Shown here one piece after another: positions 8,623-16,783 of a stretch of 64,000 nt of DNA (position 1 is the first letter of the stretch; each line of letters opens with the position of its first letter). Source of the stretch: an uncultured Collinsella sp. (GTDB taxonomy: Bacteria > Actinomycetota > Coriobacteriia > Coriobacteriales > Coriobacteriaceae). The stretch is taken from positions 19,779 to 83,778 of the forward strand of contig CAUESV010000009.1 in the NCBI GenBank assembly GCA_959020715.1, read 5' to 3'. The translations under genes were made by a program, and so were the position numbers. The notes beneath the pieces were generated by a model. That model did no database searches. It saw nothing but the letters and a program-made list of their open reading frames with translations, and was not told the DNA's origin.

Positions 8623-8642
8623 GATGCCCCTTTCGGTTCCTC

Positions 8643-8689
8643 AGCTGTTAGCCTAGGAAAACTTATACACGAAAGTAAGCCATGGTCAA
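8643..8689 (-). promoter_or_regulatory. Promoter of DUF3793-flavodoxin operon with DtxR-like half-site
   Basis: On the minus strand TTGACC (8689-8684) is followed after 16 bp by TATAAG (8667-8662). The transcribed leader directly after it contains CTAGGCTAACAG (8654-8643), which matches the right half of the DtxR/IdeR box TTAGGTTAGGCTAACCTAA. The left half is poorly conserved, so iron control is tentative. Confidence 0.5.
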
Positions 8690-8751
8690 CAAAAAAGTTT
8701 GAAGAGGGAAACTAATTGACCGAACAGACATGATTTTGGGTTAAGATGGGG

Positions 8752-8769
8752 ACACCCCATGGGGGTATC
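8752..8769. promoter_or_regulatory. CsoR-like copper-sensing operator
   Basis: The sequence centres on the palindrome CCCCATGGGG. Read on the minus strand it is GATACCCCCATGGGGTGT, close to the ATACCC-N-GGGTAT consensus of CsoR/RcnR-type repressors. It lies between a promoter-like TTGACC/TAAGAT (8716-8747, a long 20-bp spacer) and the SD of a heavy-metal-associated protein. Confidence 0.6.
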
Positions 8770-8797
8770 TAGATAGGGCTACTTGAAAGGGGAACGC

Positions 8798-9181
8798 ATG
8801 AGTGACTTGCTCAGCCCTGCGAATCTCATCGTGCTGGCCGTCATTGCCGTCGGCATGTTTTTTGGACTGCGTCGCATTGCCGCTTCGACACATGGGAAGA
8901 GTTGTTGCAGCGATGGCGCGAGCGGTAAGAAGGCCAAGAAGGTGGTGGTTGCGGATACCGATCCGTCCCACTACCCCTATAGCGATGAGTTGCTCATCGG
9001 CGGCATGAGCTGCGATGGCTGTGCTCAAAATGTTGAGAATGCCCTCAATGCGCTGGACGGCGTGTGGGCAACGGTAACGTACGCGGACCACGCAGCGCGC
9101 GTGCGCTCCAAGCGGCCGATCGATCGCGGTGTCATTGAGACGGCCGTGAGAGATGCAGGCTACTACGTCATGACGCTGTAG
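8798..9181 (+). CDS. Membrane-anchored heavy-metal-associated (HMA) protein, probable copper chaperone
   Basis: 127 residues. The ATG after AAAGGGG is preferred over an upstream TTG. Residues 7-27 form one membrane helix (ANLIVLAVIAVGMFFGL), followed by a basic segment and KSCCSDG, which resembles FeoB-associated Cys-rich membrane peptides. Residues from about 65 are an HMA domain with the metal motif GMSCDGC (CxxC) and the ferredoxin-like beta-alpha-beta pattern. It probably binds Cu(I) or another soft metal at the membrane. No P-type ATPase is adjacent; the CsoR-like site upstream supports copper induction. Confidence 0.85.
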   Translation: MSDLLSPANLIVLAVIAVGMFFGLRRIAASTHGKSCCSDGASGKKAKKVVVADTDPSHYPYSDELLIGGMSCDGCAQNVENALNALDGVWATVTYADHAARVRSKRPIDRGVIETAVRDAGYYVMTL

Positions 9182-9207
9182 GCCTTGCCTTGGATGCGCG
9201 TCCTTGT

Positions 9208-9633
9208 CTAGGCTCGTCCGCGTAGCTCAATGTCCTGGATGTCGTCGAAGTCGATGGCGATATCTCTGAGTTTGAGCAGCTTGAATGCGGGTAACACTTC
9301 GTCGAGAATGCCCGTGCGGCTACGATAGCCGTACATATCGTAATAGGTGACGCGTACCAGGTCGCCGCGTTTGAGGCCCTCGAGCTTTTTCGAAAGCTCG
9401 AGGGCTTTTTCTTCTGTGAGTTCGCATTTGGGCTCAACAGTGATCTCTTGTTTGCGCACAAGCTCGTAGTATCCCGTGAGGGCGGCAAAGGGCATAAACT
9501 GCGCGGCACGGCCGGCGCGGATGGCGCCGTTGGCGGTGAGCTTGGGGTCGGCGGAGCGACGTCTTCCCTCGGGGTCCGCTAGACGTTCAAAAGGCGTCGG
9601 TGGCCGCATCGGCTGTTGTTGGGGCTTAGGCAC
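9208..9633 (-). CDS. YolD-like family protein (partner of Y-family polymerase)
   Basis: 141 residues. Its start overlaps the end of the upstream polymerase gene by 8 nt. The segment AGRAAQFMPFAALTGYYELV is characteristic of the YolD-like family, usually encoded beside UvrX/UmuC-type polymerases in Gram-positive bacteria and their plasmids. The rest is a small beta-rich domain (GDLVRVTYYDMYGYRSRTG). It is thought to act with the translesion polymerase, possibly as a UmuD-like partner, though its biochemical role is not established. Co-transcription behind LexA-like boxes suggests SOS induction. Confidence 0.88.
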   Translation of the reverse strand: MPKPQQQPMRPPTPFERLADPEGRRRSADPKLTANGAIRAGRAAQFMPFAALTGYYELVRKQEITVEPKCELTEEKALELSKKLEGLKRGDLVRVTYYDMYGYRSRTGILDEVLPAFKLLKLRDIAIDFDDIQDIELRGRA

Positions 9634-11131
9634 GATGTCCTCCTACCTGATCGTTGCGTTCGCGTGCGGTGGCGCCGGCGGTAAAGCTTAATCCCTTGAC
9701 GAGTGCGTTCTTGCCGTACTTACCCTTTACGGCCAGGACGGCGCGCGCCAGGTCGCGCTCGCGCTCATCGGCCTTAACATCGCTAAATAGGTTGATGGTG
9801 GCAAATTCCTCGGGCATGAGGTTGCCAAAGCCCAGGTTGATACGCTTGACCGGTCGTTTGGGATCGACAGCCTGCGCCCAGAGCTCATCGAAATAGCCCA
9901 TGATCTTCTTAAACGAATTGGTACGCTCGGGCAGCTTTCGCGAGGCGTTAGAGTGCGCAAAGAGTGCGGCATAGCCACCGCGCGGTTTGCCGCCATGCTC
10001 TCCCACAAAGATGCCATCGATTGCCTGCGCTTCGCGCACCAGGCGACGCCGTTCGTCATCGCGCTGGACGGGCTTGGGCGCACGGGGCGCGAGCTCGGGG
10101 CCGGCGGTTGCGGTGGGTTCGATACTCGATGTGCTCGAGCGCAGGTGCCCGCATCCGTCCACATACTGCGCTGTACCGCTGGCGTCGAGGCGGCGTATGT
10201 CGGCGCGTTCGCTCGCGTAGCCCACAAAGAGCGAGATGCTGTCACAGACCACGTGTTTATCGACCAAGTCTAAAACGGCATTGTCGACCATCTCGCGCAA
10301 GACGGTATAGGCCTGTTCGTAGGCATAACCCTTCGAGAGCACCTGTCCTGTGGTGGTCGAAGTTGCTTGCGGGCGATAGGCTTGGATATCGGCGATGGTT
10401 GTCGGCTCGCGCCCGAAGGCATGGTCGATGAGATATTCGGCATTGACGCCGAGCTCGTCGTAAAGCAGGTTTTCGTCGAGCGCCGCGACGCCCATCAGAT
10501 CGTAGACGCCGTATTTCTCGAGGCGGGCTGCCACGCCGGGACCGATGCCCCAGATATCGGTGATGGGACGATGGGGCCAGATCTCCTTGCGAAAGGTCTC
10601 GTCGTCGAGTATGCCGATGCGGCTGGGTACGTGCTTGGCGGTAATGTCGAGCGCTACCTTGGCCTGGAATAGGTTGGGGCCGATGCCGACCGTCGCCGTG
10701 ATGCCGGTGCGCGCGAGGACCTCGTCGCGCAGCGTGCAGGCGAACCCTTCCGCATCTGTGTGATAGAGGTCCAGATAGGGCGTCACGTCGATAAAGCATT
10801 CATCGATTGAATAGACGTGAATGTCTTGCGGACTTACGTATTCCAGATAGATGCCGTAGATTTGCGCCGACACCTCCATATAGTGCTGCATGCGCGGTAC
10901 GGCCGTGATGTAGTCGATGCCATCGGGAATCTCGAATAGGCGGCAGCGATTGTGAATCCCTAAGTCCTTCATAGCCTGTGTGATGGCGAGGCAGATGGTC
11001 GTGCGCCCGCGCGATTCGTCGGCAACGACCAGGTTGGTGGTGAGCGGATCGAGCCCACGGTCGACGCACTCGACGCTGGCATAAAACGTCTTGAGGTCGA
11101 TGCAGATATAGGTGTGCTGCTCGTGCGCCAT
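9626..11131 (-). CDS. Y-family translesion DNA polymerase (UvrX/DinB-like)
   Basis: 501 residues from the ATG after AAAGGA. The palm motifs are intact: CIDLKTFYASVEC (metal Asp and steric-gate region, residues about 9-21) and the catalytic pair in YSIDECFIDV. A helix-hairpin-helix thumb region follows (DIWGIGPGVAARLEKYG). Two low-complexity stretches interrupt the little-finger region. The polymerase bypasses lesions at stalled forks with low fidelity. It is the first gene of a two-gene operon with the YolD-like partner, preceded by two LexA-like boxes. Confidence 0.93.
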   Translation of the reverse strand: MAHEQHTYICIDLKTFYASVECVDRGLDPLTTNLVVADESRGRTTICLAITQAMKDLGIHNRCRLFEIPDGIDYITAVPRMQHYMEVSAQIYGIYLEYVSPQDIHVYSIDECFIDVTPYLDLYHTDAEGFACTLRDEVLARTGITATVGIGPNLFQAKVALDITAKHVPSRIGILDDETFRKEIWPHRPITDIWGIGPGVAARLEKYGVYDLMGVAALDENLLYDELGVNAEYLIDHAFGREPTTIADIQAYRPQATSTTTGQVLSKGYAYEQAYTVLREMVDNAVLDLVDKHVVCDSISLFVGYASERADIRRLDASGTAQYVDGCGHLRSSTSSIEPTATAGPELAPRAPKPVQRDDERRRLVREAQAIDGIFVGEHGGKPRGGYAALFAHSNASRKLPERTNSFKKIMGYFDELWAQAVDPKRPVKRINLGFGNLMPEEFATINLFSDVKADERERDLARAVLAVKGKYGKNALVKGLSFTAGATARERNDQVGGHRA

Positions 11132-11145
11132 CCGTGTCCTTTCAT

Positions 11146-11177
11146 CAAACACATGTTCTTATCGAATATCTGTTCGA
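11146..11177 (-). promoter_or_regulatory. Two tandem LexA (SOS) box-like sites
   Basis: TCGAATATCTGTTCGA (11162-11177) differs by one base from the Gram-positive/actinobacterial consensus CGAAC-N4-GTTCG. CAAACACATGTTCT (11146-11159) shares AAC-N4-GTTC. They are 17 bp apart centre to centre and lie just upstream of the polymerase SD, a normal place for SOS repression. Confidence 0.65.
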
Positions 11178-11205
11178 TAATACCCGCTCATTCGGACATC
11201 GTCAA

Positions 11206-11227
11206 AACCTGTCCCTTTTTGGCAGGT
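11206..11227. repeat. Dispersed AACCTGTCCC repeat
   Basis: AACCTGTCCCTTTTTGGCAGGT matches arms of the palindromes seen at 11890-11953 and 59904-59940. It lies in the gap between the divergent polymerase and Fe-ADH-like genes. Confidence 0.6.
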
Positions 11228-11303
11228 ATGGTCGTGCGGTTGGATTGGGTTTTAACGCAGCTCTAAAGAGTGCGAAACAGCTCGGAAAACCTCGCTTCGT
11301 AGC

Positions 11304-11879
11304 ATGGGCCTAACGATTGATACCGCCTATACGCACGGAAAGGTTGTGGAAAAGATGGTCAATTATGGGTTTGGTATGCCGACGCGCCTTGTTGCGGATG
11401 GAGACGTGGCTCGCTGGTGCGGACGATTGGTCGCTCACTACGGAGGCACCAAGGCGCTGGTTGTGCTGGGCGGTGACAAGCATACGCGCGATGAGCTTGT
11501 CTCGGCGGCACTTGGCTCGCTTGATCGAGCCCTACTCGAGCGTGTGCTTTTCCGCTGCAGCTCGTTTGAGGGCGACGGGGGAGACGAGCTGATCGACGAA
11601 GCCGTGGCCCATGCAACCGACGAAGGCGTGGACTTTGTCCTGGCGATTGGCGATGCCGATACTGCTGGCTTTGCGCGCGAGCTCGCGCGTCGCATGGCGG
11701 CGCTCGATGCCGGCGAAGACGGCTTTGTGCCTTATGGATGCATTGTCTCGGAGGGCAAGGTGCCTGCTGTCGTGGGCACCGGCGAGGTTCCCGTTTTTGC
11801 CATTATCGCGCCCGAACTGCTGGAGGGCATCGGGTCTCCTCTGCGTGAGTTGCTCGGTAGCGTCTGCGCTGCGGCCTAA
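11304..11879 (+). CDS. Truncated iron-ADH-like protein (N-terminal nucleotide-binding domain only)
   Basis: 191 residues; a start at 11355 (MVNYGFGMPTRLV) is equally possible and gives 174. The sequence follows the N-terminal dinucleotide-binding half of iron-containing alcohol dehydrogenases: the N-terminal PTRL segment, YGGTKALVVLGG, then EGVDFVLAIGDAD where active enzymes carry AVGGGS. The family is normally about 380-400 residues, and the metal-binding C-terminal domain is absent. The glycine motif is degenerate, so alcohol dehydrogenase activity is unlikely. It may be a decayed gene or a repurposed binding domain. Confidence 0.6.
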   Translation: MGLTIDTAYTHGKVVEKMVNYGFGMPTRLVADGDVARWCGRLVAHYGGTKALVVLGGDKHTRDELVSAALGSLDRALLERVLFRCSSFEGDGGDELIDEAVAHATDEGVDFVLAIGDADTAGFARELARRMAALDAGEDGFVPYGCIVSEGKVPAVVGTGEVPVFAIIAPELLEGIGSPLRELLGSVCAAA

Positions 11880-11889
11880 TATCTGCCAT

Positions 11890-11953
11890 AAAGGGACAGG
11901 TTAATTTTGGTAGGTAAAGCGTTTGACCTGCCAAAATAAACCTGTCCCTTTTT
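11890..11953. repeat. Long inverted repeat of the GGGACAGGTT family
   Basis: AAAGGGACAGGTT-AATTTTGG-AGGT and ACCT-CCAAAAT-AACCTGTCCCTTT face each other around a 10-nt loop, giving a hairpin of about 25 bp that ends in TTTTT. It could terminate the upstream gene. A half copy occurs at 59904-59940 and shorter relatives elsewhere, so it is a dispersed palindromic repeat as well. Confidence 0.8.
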
Positions 11954-12078
11954 GATCGGTTGCCGTTTGGGGGCCGATTGGCAACGCTCGCTGATTGTAG
12001 TCTTGACCTGCGCTAGAATAGTGGCATCTGAATGTCCGGGCGCATGGAGGCGTGCGCCCGTATGCTGAGGAGGACTCT

Positions 12079-13773
12079 ATGGCAACTGTTGCCGCACCTA
12101 TCGATGCTACGTCGACTGCCGCTTGGAAGGCACTCGAGGCTCATCAGGAGAAGCTCGAGGCCGAGGGTATCGACCTCAAGGCCTGGTTCGCCGCCGATGC
12201 CGAGCGCGTGAACAAGCTGAGCTTTGACGCCGGTGACCTGCACTTCGATCTGTCGAAGAACCTGGTGACCGATGAGACCGTCAAACTGCTGTGCGATCTT
12301 GCCCGCGAGGTGAAGCTCGAGGAGCGCCGCGACGCCATGTTCTCCGGCGAGCACATCAACACCACCGAGGACCGCGCCGTCCTGCACACCGCGCTGCGCC
12401 GTCCGGCAAGCGAGAAGGGCCAGCTTATCGTCGACGGCCAGGATGTCGTCGCCGACGTGCACGAGGTCCTCGATCGCATGTATGCCTTCGCCGAGCGCGT
12501 GCGCTCCGGTGAGTGGAAGGGCGTTACCGGCAAGAAGATCGAGCACCTGGTGTCTATCGGCATCGGCGGCTCCGATTTGGGCCCGGTCATGGCTTACGAG
12601 GCCCTGCGTCCCTATGCCGACGCCGGTATCGACTGCCGCTATATCTCCAACATCGACCCCAACGATCAGGCAGAGAAGCTTAAGGGCCTCGATCCCGAGA
12701 CCACGCTCGTGATCATCGTGTCCAAGACCTTCACCACGCTCGAGACCCTCACCAACGCTCGCGAGGTCAAGACCTGGATGCTCGAGCAGCTCAAGGCTCA
12801 GGGCGCCATCGACGGTTCCGATGAGCAGAACGCCGACGCCGTTGCCAAGCACTTCGTCGCCGTTTCCACCGCACTCGAGAAGGTCGAGGCCTTCGGTATC
12901 GACCCCGCTAACGCCTTTGGTTTCTGGAATTGGGTCGGCGGCCGCTACTCCGTCGACTCCGCTGTGGGCCTGTCGCTGATCGTCGTGCTCGGCCCTGAGC
13001 GTTTCCAGCAGTTCCTCGAGGGCTTCCATGCCATCGACGAGTACTTCTGCAACACGCCGCTCGAGAACAACGCCGTCGCGCTGATGGGCCTGCTCAACGT
13101 CTGGTACGTCAACTTCTTCGGTTCCAAGAGCCACGCCGTGCTGCCGTACTGCCAGTACCTGCATCGTTTCCCGGCCTACCTGCAGCAGCTCACCATGGAG
13201 TCCAACGGCAAGCATGTCCGCTGGGACGGCAGCGCCGTGACCTCCGACACCGGTGAAATCTTCTGGGGCGAGCCCGGCACCAACGGTCAGCACGCCTTCT
13301 ACCAGCTGCTGCACCAGGGCACCGTGGTGGTCCCGGCCGATTTCATTGCCTTCGCCAATACCGCCAACCCTGCGACCGACAGCGGCCAGGACGTGCATGA
13401 GCTGTTCCTGGGCAACTTCCTGGCCCAGACCAAGGCGCTCGCCTTTGGCAAGACTGCCGACGAGGTTCGTGCCGAGGGCACGCCCGAGCAGATCGTCCCG
13501 GCCCGTTGCTTTGAGGGCAACCGCCCGACGACCTCGATCTTCGGCGACACGTTGACCCCGTTCGCACTCGGCGAGCTCATCGCCCTGTACGAGCACATCA
13601 CGTTTGTCGAGGGCACGGTCTGGGGCATCGACTCCTACGACCAGTGGGGCGTCGAGCTGGGCAAGCAGCTTGCCAAGCAGATCACCCCGGCCTTCCACGA
13701 CGATGCCGCCAAGGCCGAGCAGGACGCTTCGACCCAGGCGCTCATCGAGTTCTATCGCGCGCACCGCAAGTAG
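12079..13773 (+). CDS. pgi: Glucose-6-phosphate isomerase
   Basis: 564 residues from the ATG behind GAGGAGGA. This cytoplasmic enzyme interconverts glucose 6-phosphate and fructose 6-phosphate in glycolysis. Seen are the SIS core GIGGSDLGPVMAYEAL, the signature region FWNWVGGRYSVDSAVGLS (the usual form is GRYSxWSAxGL, so VDS is a variation), the EMx/ESNGKHV region and the C-terminal signature DQWGVELGKQLAK. The full family length is preserved. A promoter-like CTGATT-17-TAGAAT lies upstream. It is monocistronic, followed by a strong terminator. Confidence 0.97.
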   Translation: MATVAAPIDATSTAAWKALEAHQEKLEAEGIDLKAWFAADAERVNKLSFDAGDLHFDLSKNLVTDETVKLLCDLAREVKLEERRDAMFSGEHINTTEDRAVLHTALRRPASEKGQLIVDGQDVVADVHEVLDRMYAFAERVRSGEWKGVTGKKIEHLVSIGIGGSDLGPVMAYEALRPYADAGIDCRYISNIDPNDQAEKLKGLDPETTLVIIVSKTFTTLETLTNAREVKTWMLEQLKAQGAIDGSDEQNADAVAKHFVAVSTALEKVEAFGIDPANAFGFWNWVGGRYSVDSAVGLSLIVVLGPERFQQFLEGFHAIDEYFCNTPLENNAVALMGLLNVWYVNFFGSKSHAVLPYCQYLHRFPAYLQQLTMESNGKHVRWDGSAVTSDTGEIFWGEPGTNGQHAFYQLLHQGTVVVPADFIAFANTANPATDSGQDVHELFLGNFLAQTKALAFGKTADEVRAEGTPEQIVPARCFEGNRPTTSIFGDTLTPFALGELIALYEHITFVEGTVWGIDSYDQWGVELGKQLAKQITPAFHDDAAKAEQDASTQALIEFYRAHRK

Positions 13774-13805
13774 TCGCTGCTGTTAACGCATCGTGCCTTA
13801 TAGCC

Positions 13806-13843
13806 AGGGGCCCGTATCCCATCGGATGCGGGCCCCTTTGCTT
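13806..13843 (+). terminator. Intrinsic terminator of pgi
   Basis: The arms AGGGGCCCG-T-ATCC and GGAT-G-CGGGCCCCT form a hairpin followed by TTTGCTTT. Confidence 0.8.
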
Positions 13844-13914
13844 TGCCGTGGCCCCGGGGCGCACGGCCTTTGTGGAACATCGCCGGGGCGTCGCGCGCTG
13901 CGAGAACCCTGCGC

Positions 13915-15219
13915 CTAGATCTCGGCCTCCGCATGGCCTCGCTGCGCCTCGGGCAGCTCCCCGTAGAGCGGATGGTCTTCGAGCCTAAAGCGCTCGACCT
14001 GTTCGGGAGTGCGACCGCGTACAAAGAGCCACGAGCGATCGATCGGCGTCGCCATGAGCGTGCTGGGCAGCGCGTCGGCGCGGTCGGAAAACACCCGGGC
14101 ACTCTCGGGATCCTGGAACGCCAGCACCAGATGCGTGTCGCAGTTACCCATGATGGAGCGTGCGCGTGCCTCGCCATAGAGCGCATCGAGCTGGTTGGTC
14201 GACTGCAGCAGCAGCGTTGCCCAGATGTTGCGGCTTCGGATAATCGAGAGCACGTTGTCGATCTGGGGGATCTGCAGATTTGCGAAGTCATCGAGCATAA
14301 AGCGCACGGGAACGGGCAGGCTGCCGTCGGGCTGCCTATCGGCCTCACGAATGAGGCCCATAAACGCCTGCGAAATAAAGAGGCCGGTCAGCGGATCGAG
14401 ATTGCGGTCAATATCGCTCACGGTTACAAACAGGGCGCAGGGGGCGTGTCCCATGGAAGCGAAGTCCACCTGATGGCACTCACGATAGAGCTGTGCCGCA
14501 CCGTCGAATCCCAGACACATGACCTTTTCGGCAAGGATGCCGACGATGCTCGCGTGCATGCGCTCGGCATTTTGCGTAATGGCGTAGCGCCGCCATAGCG
14601 AGAGGGCATAGCTTTGGGGGTCGGTCGTGATCAGGTCGTCAAACAATCGGCCCGTGGCACCGTCCTGCAGGTGCTCGATCAGCTTGATGGCCGAGCTGAT
14701 CGTCTGCTCGTCGGCGGGCAGCTGTTCGGTGACGTAGGCGATAAGACACGACAGCAGGTTTGCCGCCGCATGATCCCAAAAAGGCTGGTTGTTGTCCTCG
14801 ATGGGGCAGATGGCCTTTGCCACCGAGAGGATGTCCTGCTGGTTGGGCCTGCCGTCCGCCTTGCGGCGAATGTGCCTTAAGGGGTTGTAGCCGCAGCGCT
14901 CGATGCCGCATGCAAGGGCCGGGACGGTGTTGAGGTCGGCGAAGTTGAGACATTGCACGCGGTGGCCGTGGGCTGCCAGCACGGGTCCCACTTCGCGACA
15001 GAGCGTGCCTTTGGTGTCGAGCACGATGTAGCTTGCGTTCATTTGCAGCAGGTTGGGCTTGAGGACGTTTCGGGTTTTGCCAGCTCCCGAGGGGCCGATC
15101 ACAAGTGCGTTGTTGTTGAGTCCCGTTTGGCGGGTGTCGCAGGAAAGCGTTCGATCCTTGGCGAGGATGGTGGACGATGCGGACTCAGATGCGGCGAGGC
15201 GGCTGGCGAGGTTAGACAT
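13915..15219 (-). CDS. VirD4/TraG-like ATPase lacking membrane segments
   Basis: 434 residues. The ATG overlaps the end of the ClpP-like gene by 8 nt. Walker A GPSGAGKTR (residues about 42-50) follows a short N-terminus, and a Walker B-like FMLDDFANL and the RSRNIWATLLLQS motif of type IV coupling proteins are present. Coupling proteins normally have an N-terminal transmembrane bundle and 500-800 residues; here the protein starts almost at the ATPase domain and is predicted soluble. No relaxase, oriT or other transfer gene is nearby. It may be an ICE remnant or a repurposed DNA- or protein-translocating ATPase working with the adjacent peptidase. Confidence 0.85.
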   Translation of the reverse strand: MSNLASRLAASESASSTILAKDRTLSCDTRQTGLNNNALVIGPSGAGKTRNVLKPNLLQMNASYIVLDTKGTLCREVGPVLAAHGHRVQCLNFADLNTVPALACGIERCGYNPLRHIRRKADGRPNQQDILSVAKAICPIEDNNQPFWDHAAANLLSCLIAYVTEQLPADEQTISSAIKLIEHLQDGATGRLFDDLITTDPQSYALSLWRRYAITQNAERMHASIVGILAEKVMCLGFDGAAQLYRECHQVDFASMGHAPCALFVTVSDIDRNLDPLTGLFISQAFMGLIREADRQPDGSLPVPVRFMLDDFANLQIPQIDNVLSIIRSRNIWATLLLQSTNQLDALYGEARARSIMGNCDTHLVLAFQDPESARVFSDRADALPSTLMATPIDRSWLFVRGRTPEQVERFRLEDHPLYGELPEAQRGHAEAEI

Positions 15220-15829
15220 GGGCGACCTCCTTGGTGGTCGAGAGGATTTCGTGGGCAAAGCCGAGCTCGACGGCGCGCTCGGCCGAAAGGTAGGTGTCTT
15301 TTGCAGTGAGGGACTGGATGCGCTTGGGCGTGAGGCCGCTACGGTCCGAGAGGATTTGCGTGAGGGTCTTGCGGGTCTGCATGAGACGCCGGCTGGTTTC
15401 CTGCAGCGCAAGTGCCGAGCCGCCTGCCCCCTGGGGGATCAGCGGGTCGTGAATCATGAGCTCTGCATGGGGCGCCATACGGCGATCGTCGCCGCCCATA
15501 AAGATCACGGCGCCCATGGACGCGGCGAATTCCAGACAGACGGTGCGGATGGGGCACGATGCGAGGCGCATGGCGTCATAGATCGCAAGACCCGATCGCA
15601 CGCTTCCGCCGGCGCTGGCGACAAATATGGTGATGGGGCGGCTGGGGTCGGTGGCATCGAGCAGGCGGATCTGCTGGCATAGGTCGTGGGCCATCGGGGT
15701 TTCGATGTTTCCCATGACGGAGAGCTCGCGACGGGCGAGCATCTCATCGTAAATGCTGGTGAGCGTGATACCTCGGGCGGATTCACGCATGGTGAGGGGA
15801 CTGATGATGGGGGAATGATTGGTGTCCAT
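15212..15829 (-). CDS. ClpP-like serine peptidase
   Basis: 205 residues with SD AAAGGAG. The Clp protease fold is recognisable and the triad appears complete: Ser in EFAASMGAV, His in LMIHDP (MIHQP in canonical ClpP) and Asp in KDTYLSAERAVELGFA. FVASAGGSVRSGLAIYDAM corresponds to the YINSPGG-type oxyanion loop. The divergence and the partner genes suggest an accessory ClpP, as found in mobile elements and phages, rather than the housekeeping clpP. It sits between an unknown protein upstream and the VirD4-like ATPase downstream, with translational coupling to the latter. Confidence 0.88.
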   Translation of the reverse strand: MDTNHSPIISPLTMRESARGITLTSIYDEMLARRELSVMGNIETPMAHDLCQQIRLLDATDPSRPITIFVASAGGSVRSGLAIYDAMRLASCPIRTVCLEFAASMGAVIFMGGDDRRMAPHAELMIHDPLIPQGAGGSALALQETSRRLMQTRKTLTQILSDRSGLTPKRIQSLTAKDTYLSAERAVELGFAHEILSTTKEVAHV

Positions 15830-15892
15830 GGGGACTCCTTTCTGTTGGTTGTGTTGTGGAATAGGGTTATAGCCCGCGCAGAGGCTGGTGGG

Positions 15893-16783
15893 CTACAGGG
15901 TTCGTCCGAGCCTGAGATCGAGCTCGGTTGTGGGGCAGGCTGCCTGTCCGTGCGGCTCACAAGCGCCAAGGGCTCCAAAGCGATGGAGCGTTGCGACGGG
16001 CGTGGTATAGGCGAGCCGCAGCTGATGCTCGACAGGGGCACATCCGTCTTTTTTGTAATGGGCCGTGTAGTACTGCGCGATGCTGGCGTTCATCTCGCTG
16101 CCATTGCGATGGCGCTCAAACTGGCGTCTGCAGGTCTCGATGATCTTTGCTACCGACTTGGATGCCGTCGCGGGAACAAGGGCGAGATAGCCCTCAAATA
16201 GCTCGTTGACGCTCAGGAGGCACAGCAGGTCGATTAGTGTCCTTATGGCTGCTCCCTCGGCGGAAAAGTGCGCGGTCATGCGGTTATATCGGTTGCGGTC
16301 GACGATGGCCGCATGGGGTCTTGGAGTTTTCTGCCCCGCAGCGCCGGGCTTTTGCCGGGCCTGTGTATCGAGCTCGACGTTGCAGCGCTTGAGGCCGTCC
16401 AACGGAAGGAACAGTGCGGTGCGCAGGGTGTTCCGCTTGCTTTCGAGTTCATCACGCTCGTCGGGTTCCCATTCGAGCTTGAGTTTCGTGTCGAGCGCCG
16501 TAAGCATATGGGCTAGGCAGCCTACGGTAAGAACGTACGAATCGTTGTTGCGTTTTGGGGCATAGGGGTCTGTCAGCTTGCGAATGTCGGGGTCGCCCAT
16601 GATCTTTGTGCAGCGCTTCAGCAGTTGAGGGTGGTCGGCCAAGATTGTCGCGAGCGGTAGCGACGCGTAGTTCTTGATGGTCGCGGCGGCAAAGGCGGCG
16701 TCATATTCGTTTGCATATGCTCGCTCAATGCGGGCATCCAGAATGCTTTTCTTATCGCCGTCTTCAGCGTGGTGGTTTGTCAT
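15893..16783 (-). CDS. Unknown alpha-helical protein of the VirD4-like/ClpP-like operon
   Basis: 296 residues from an ATG with SD GGAGAAG; an upstream in-frame ATG would add a His-rich stretch but has no SD. I do not recognise a domain. The sequence is mostly charged helix (for example KLEWEPDERDELESKR), with a basic central segment and no signal or membrane helix. It is the first gene of the three-gene minus-strand operon, 63 bp before the ClpP-like gene, so it may be a substrate, adaptor or DNA-binding component of that system. Base composition is slightly less GC-rich than in the flanking housekeeping genes. Confidence 0.7.
   Translation of the reverse strand: MTNHHAEDGDKKSILDARIERAYANEYDAAFAAATIKNYASLPLATILADHPQLLKRCTKIMGDPDIRKLTDPYAPKRNNDSYVLTVGCLAHMLTALDTKLKLEWEPDERDELESKRNTLRTALFLPLDGLKRCNVELDTQARQKPGAAGQKTPRPHAAIVDRNRYNRMTAHFSAEGAAIRTLIDLLCLLSVNELFEGYLALVPATASKSVAKIIETCRRQFERHRNGSEMNASIAQYYTAHYKKDGCAPVEHQLRLAYTTPVATLHRFGALGACEPHGQAACPTTELDLRLGRTL

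Noticed and set aside
8600..8640. tRNA-like GGTTCGAGTC motif
   Set aside because: No cloverleaf can be formed around it; it overlaps the start of the DUF3793 gene.
12013..13764. 583-codon open frame antisense to pgi
   Set aside because: It mirrors pgi over its whole length, has no SD or known domain, and arises from the strong GC-ending codon bias of pgi.
13915..16783. A complete conjugative element
   Set aside because: No relaxase, integrase, att repeats or other transfer genes are present; only the coupling-protein-like ATPase resembles such elements.
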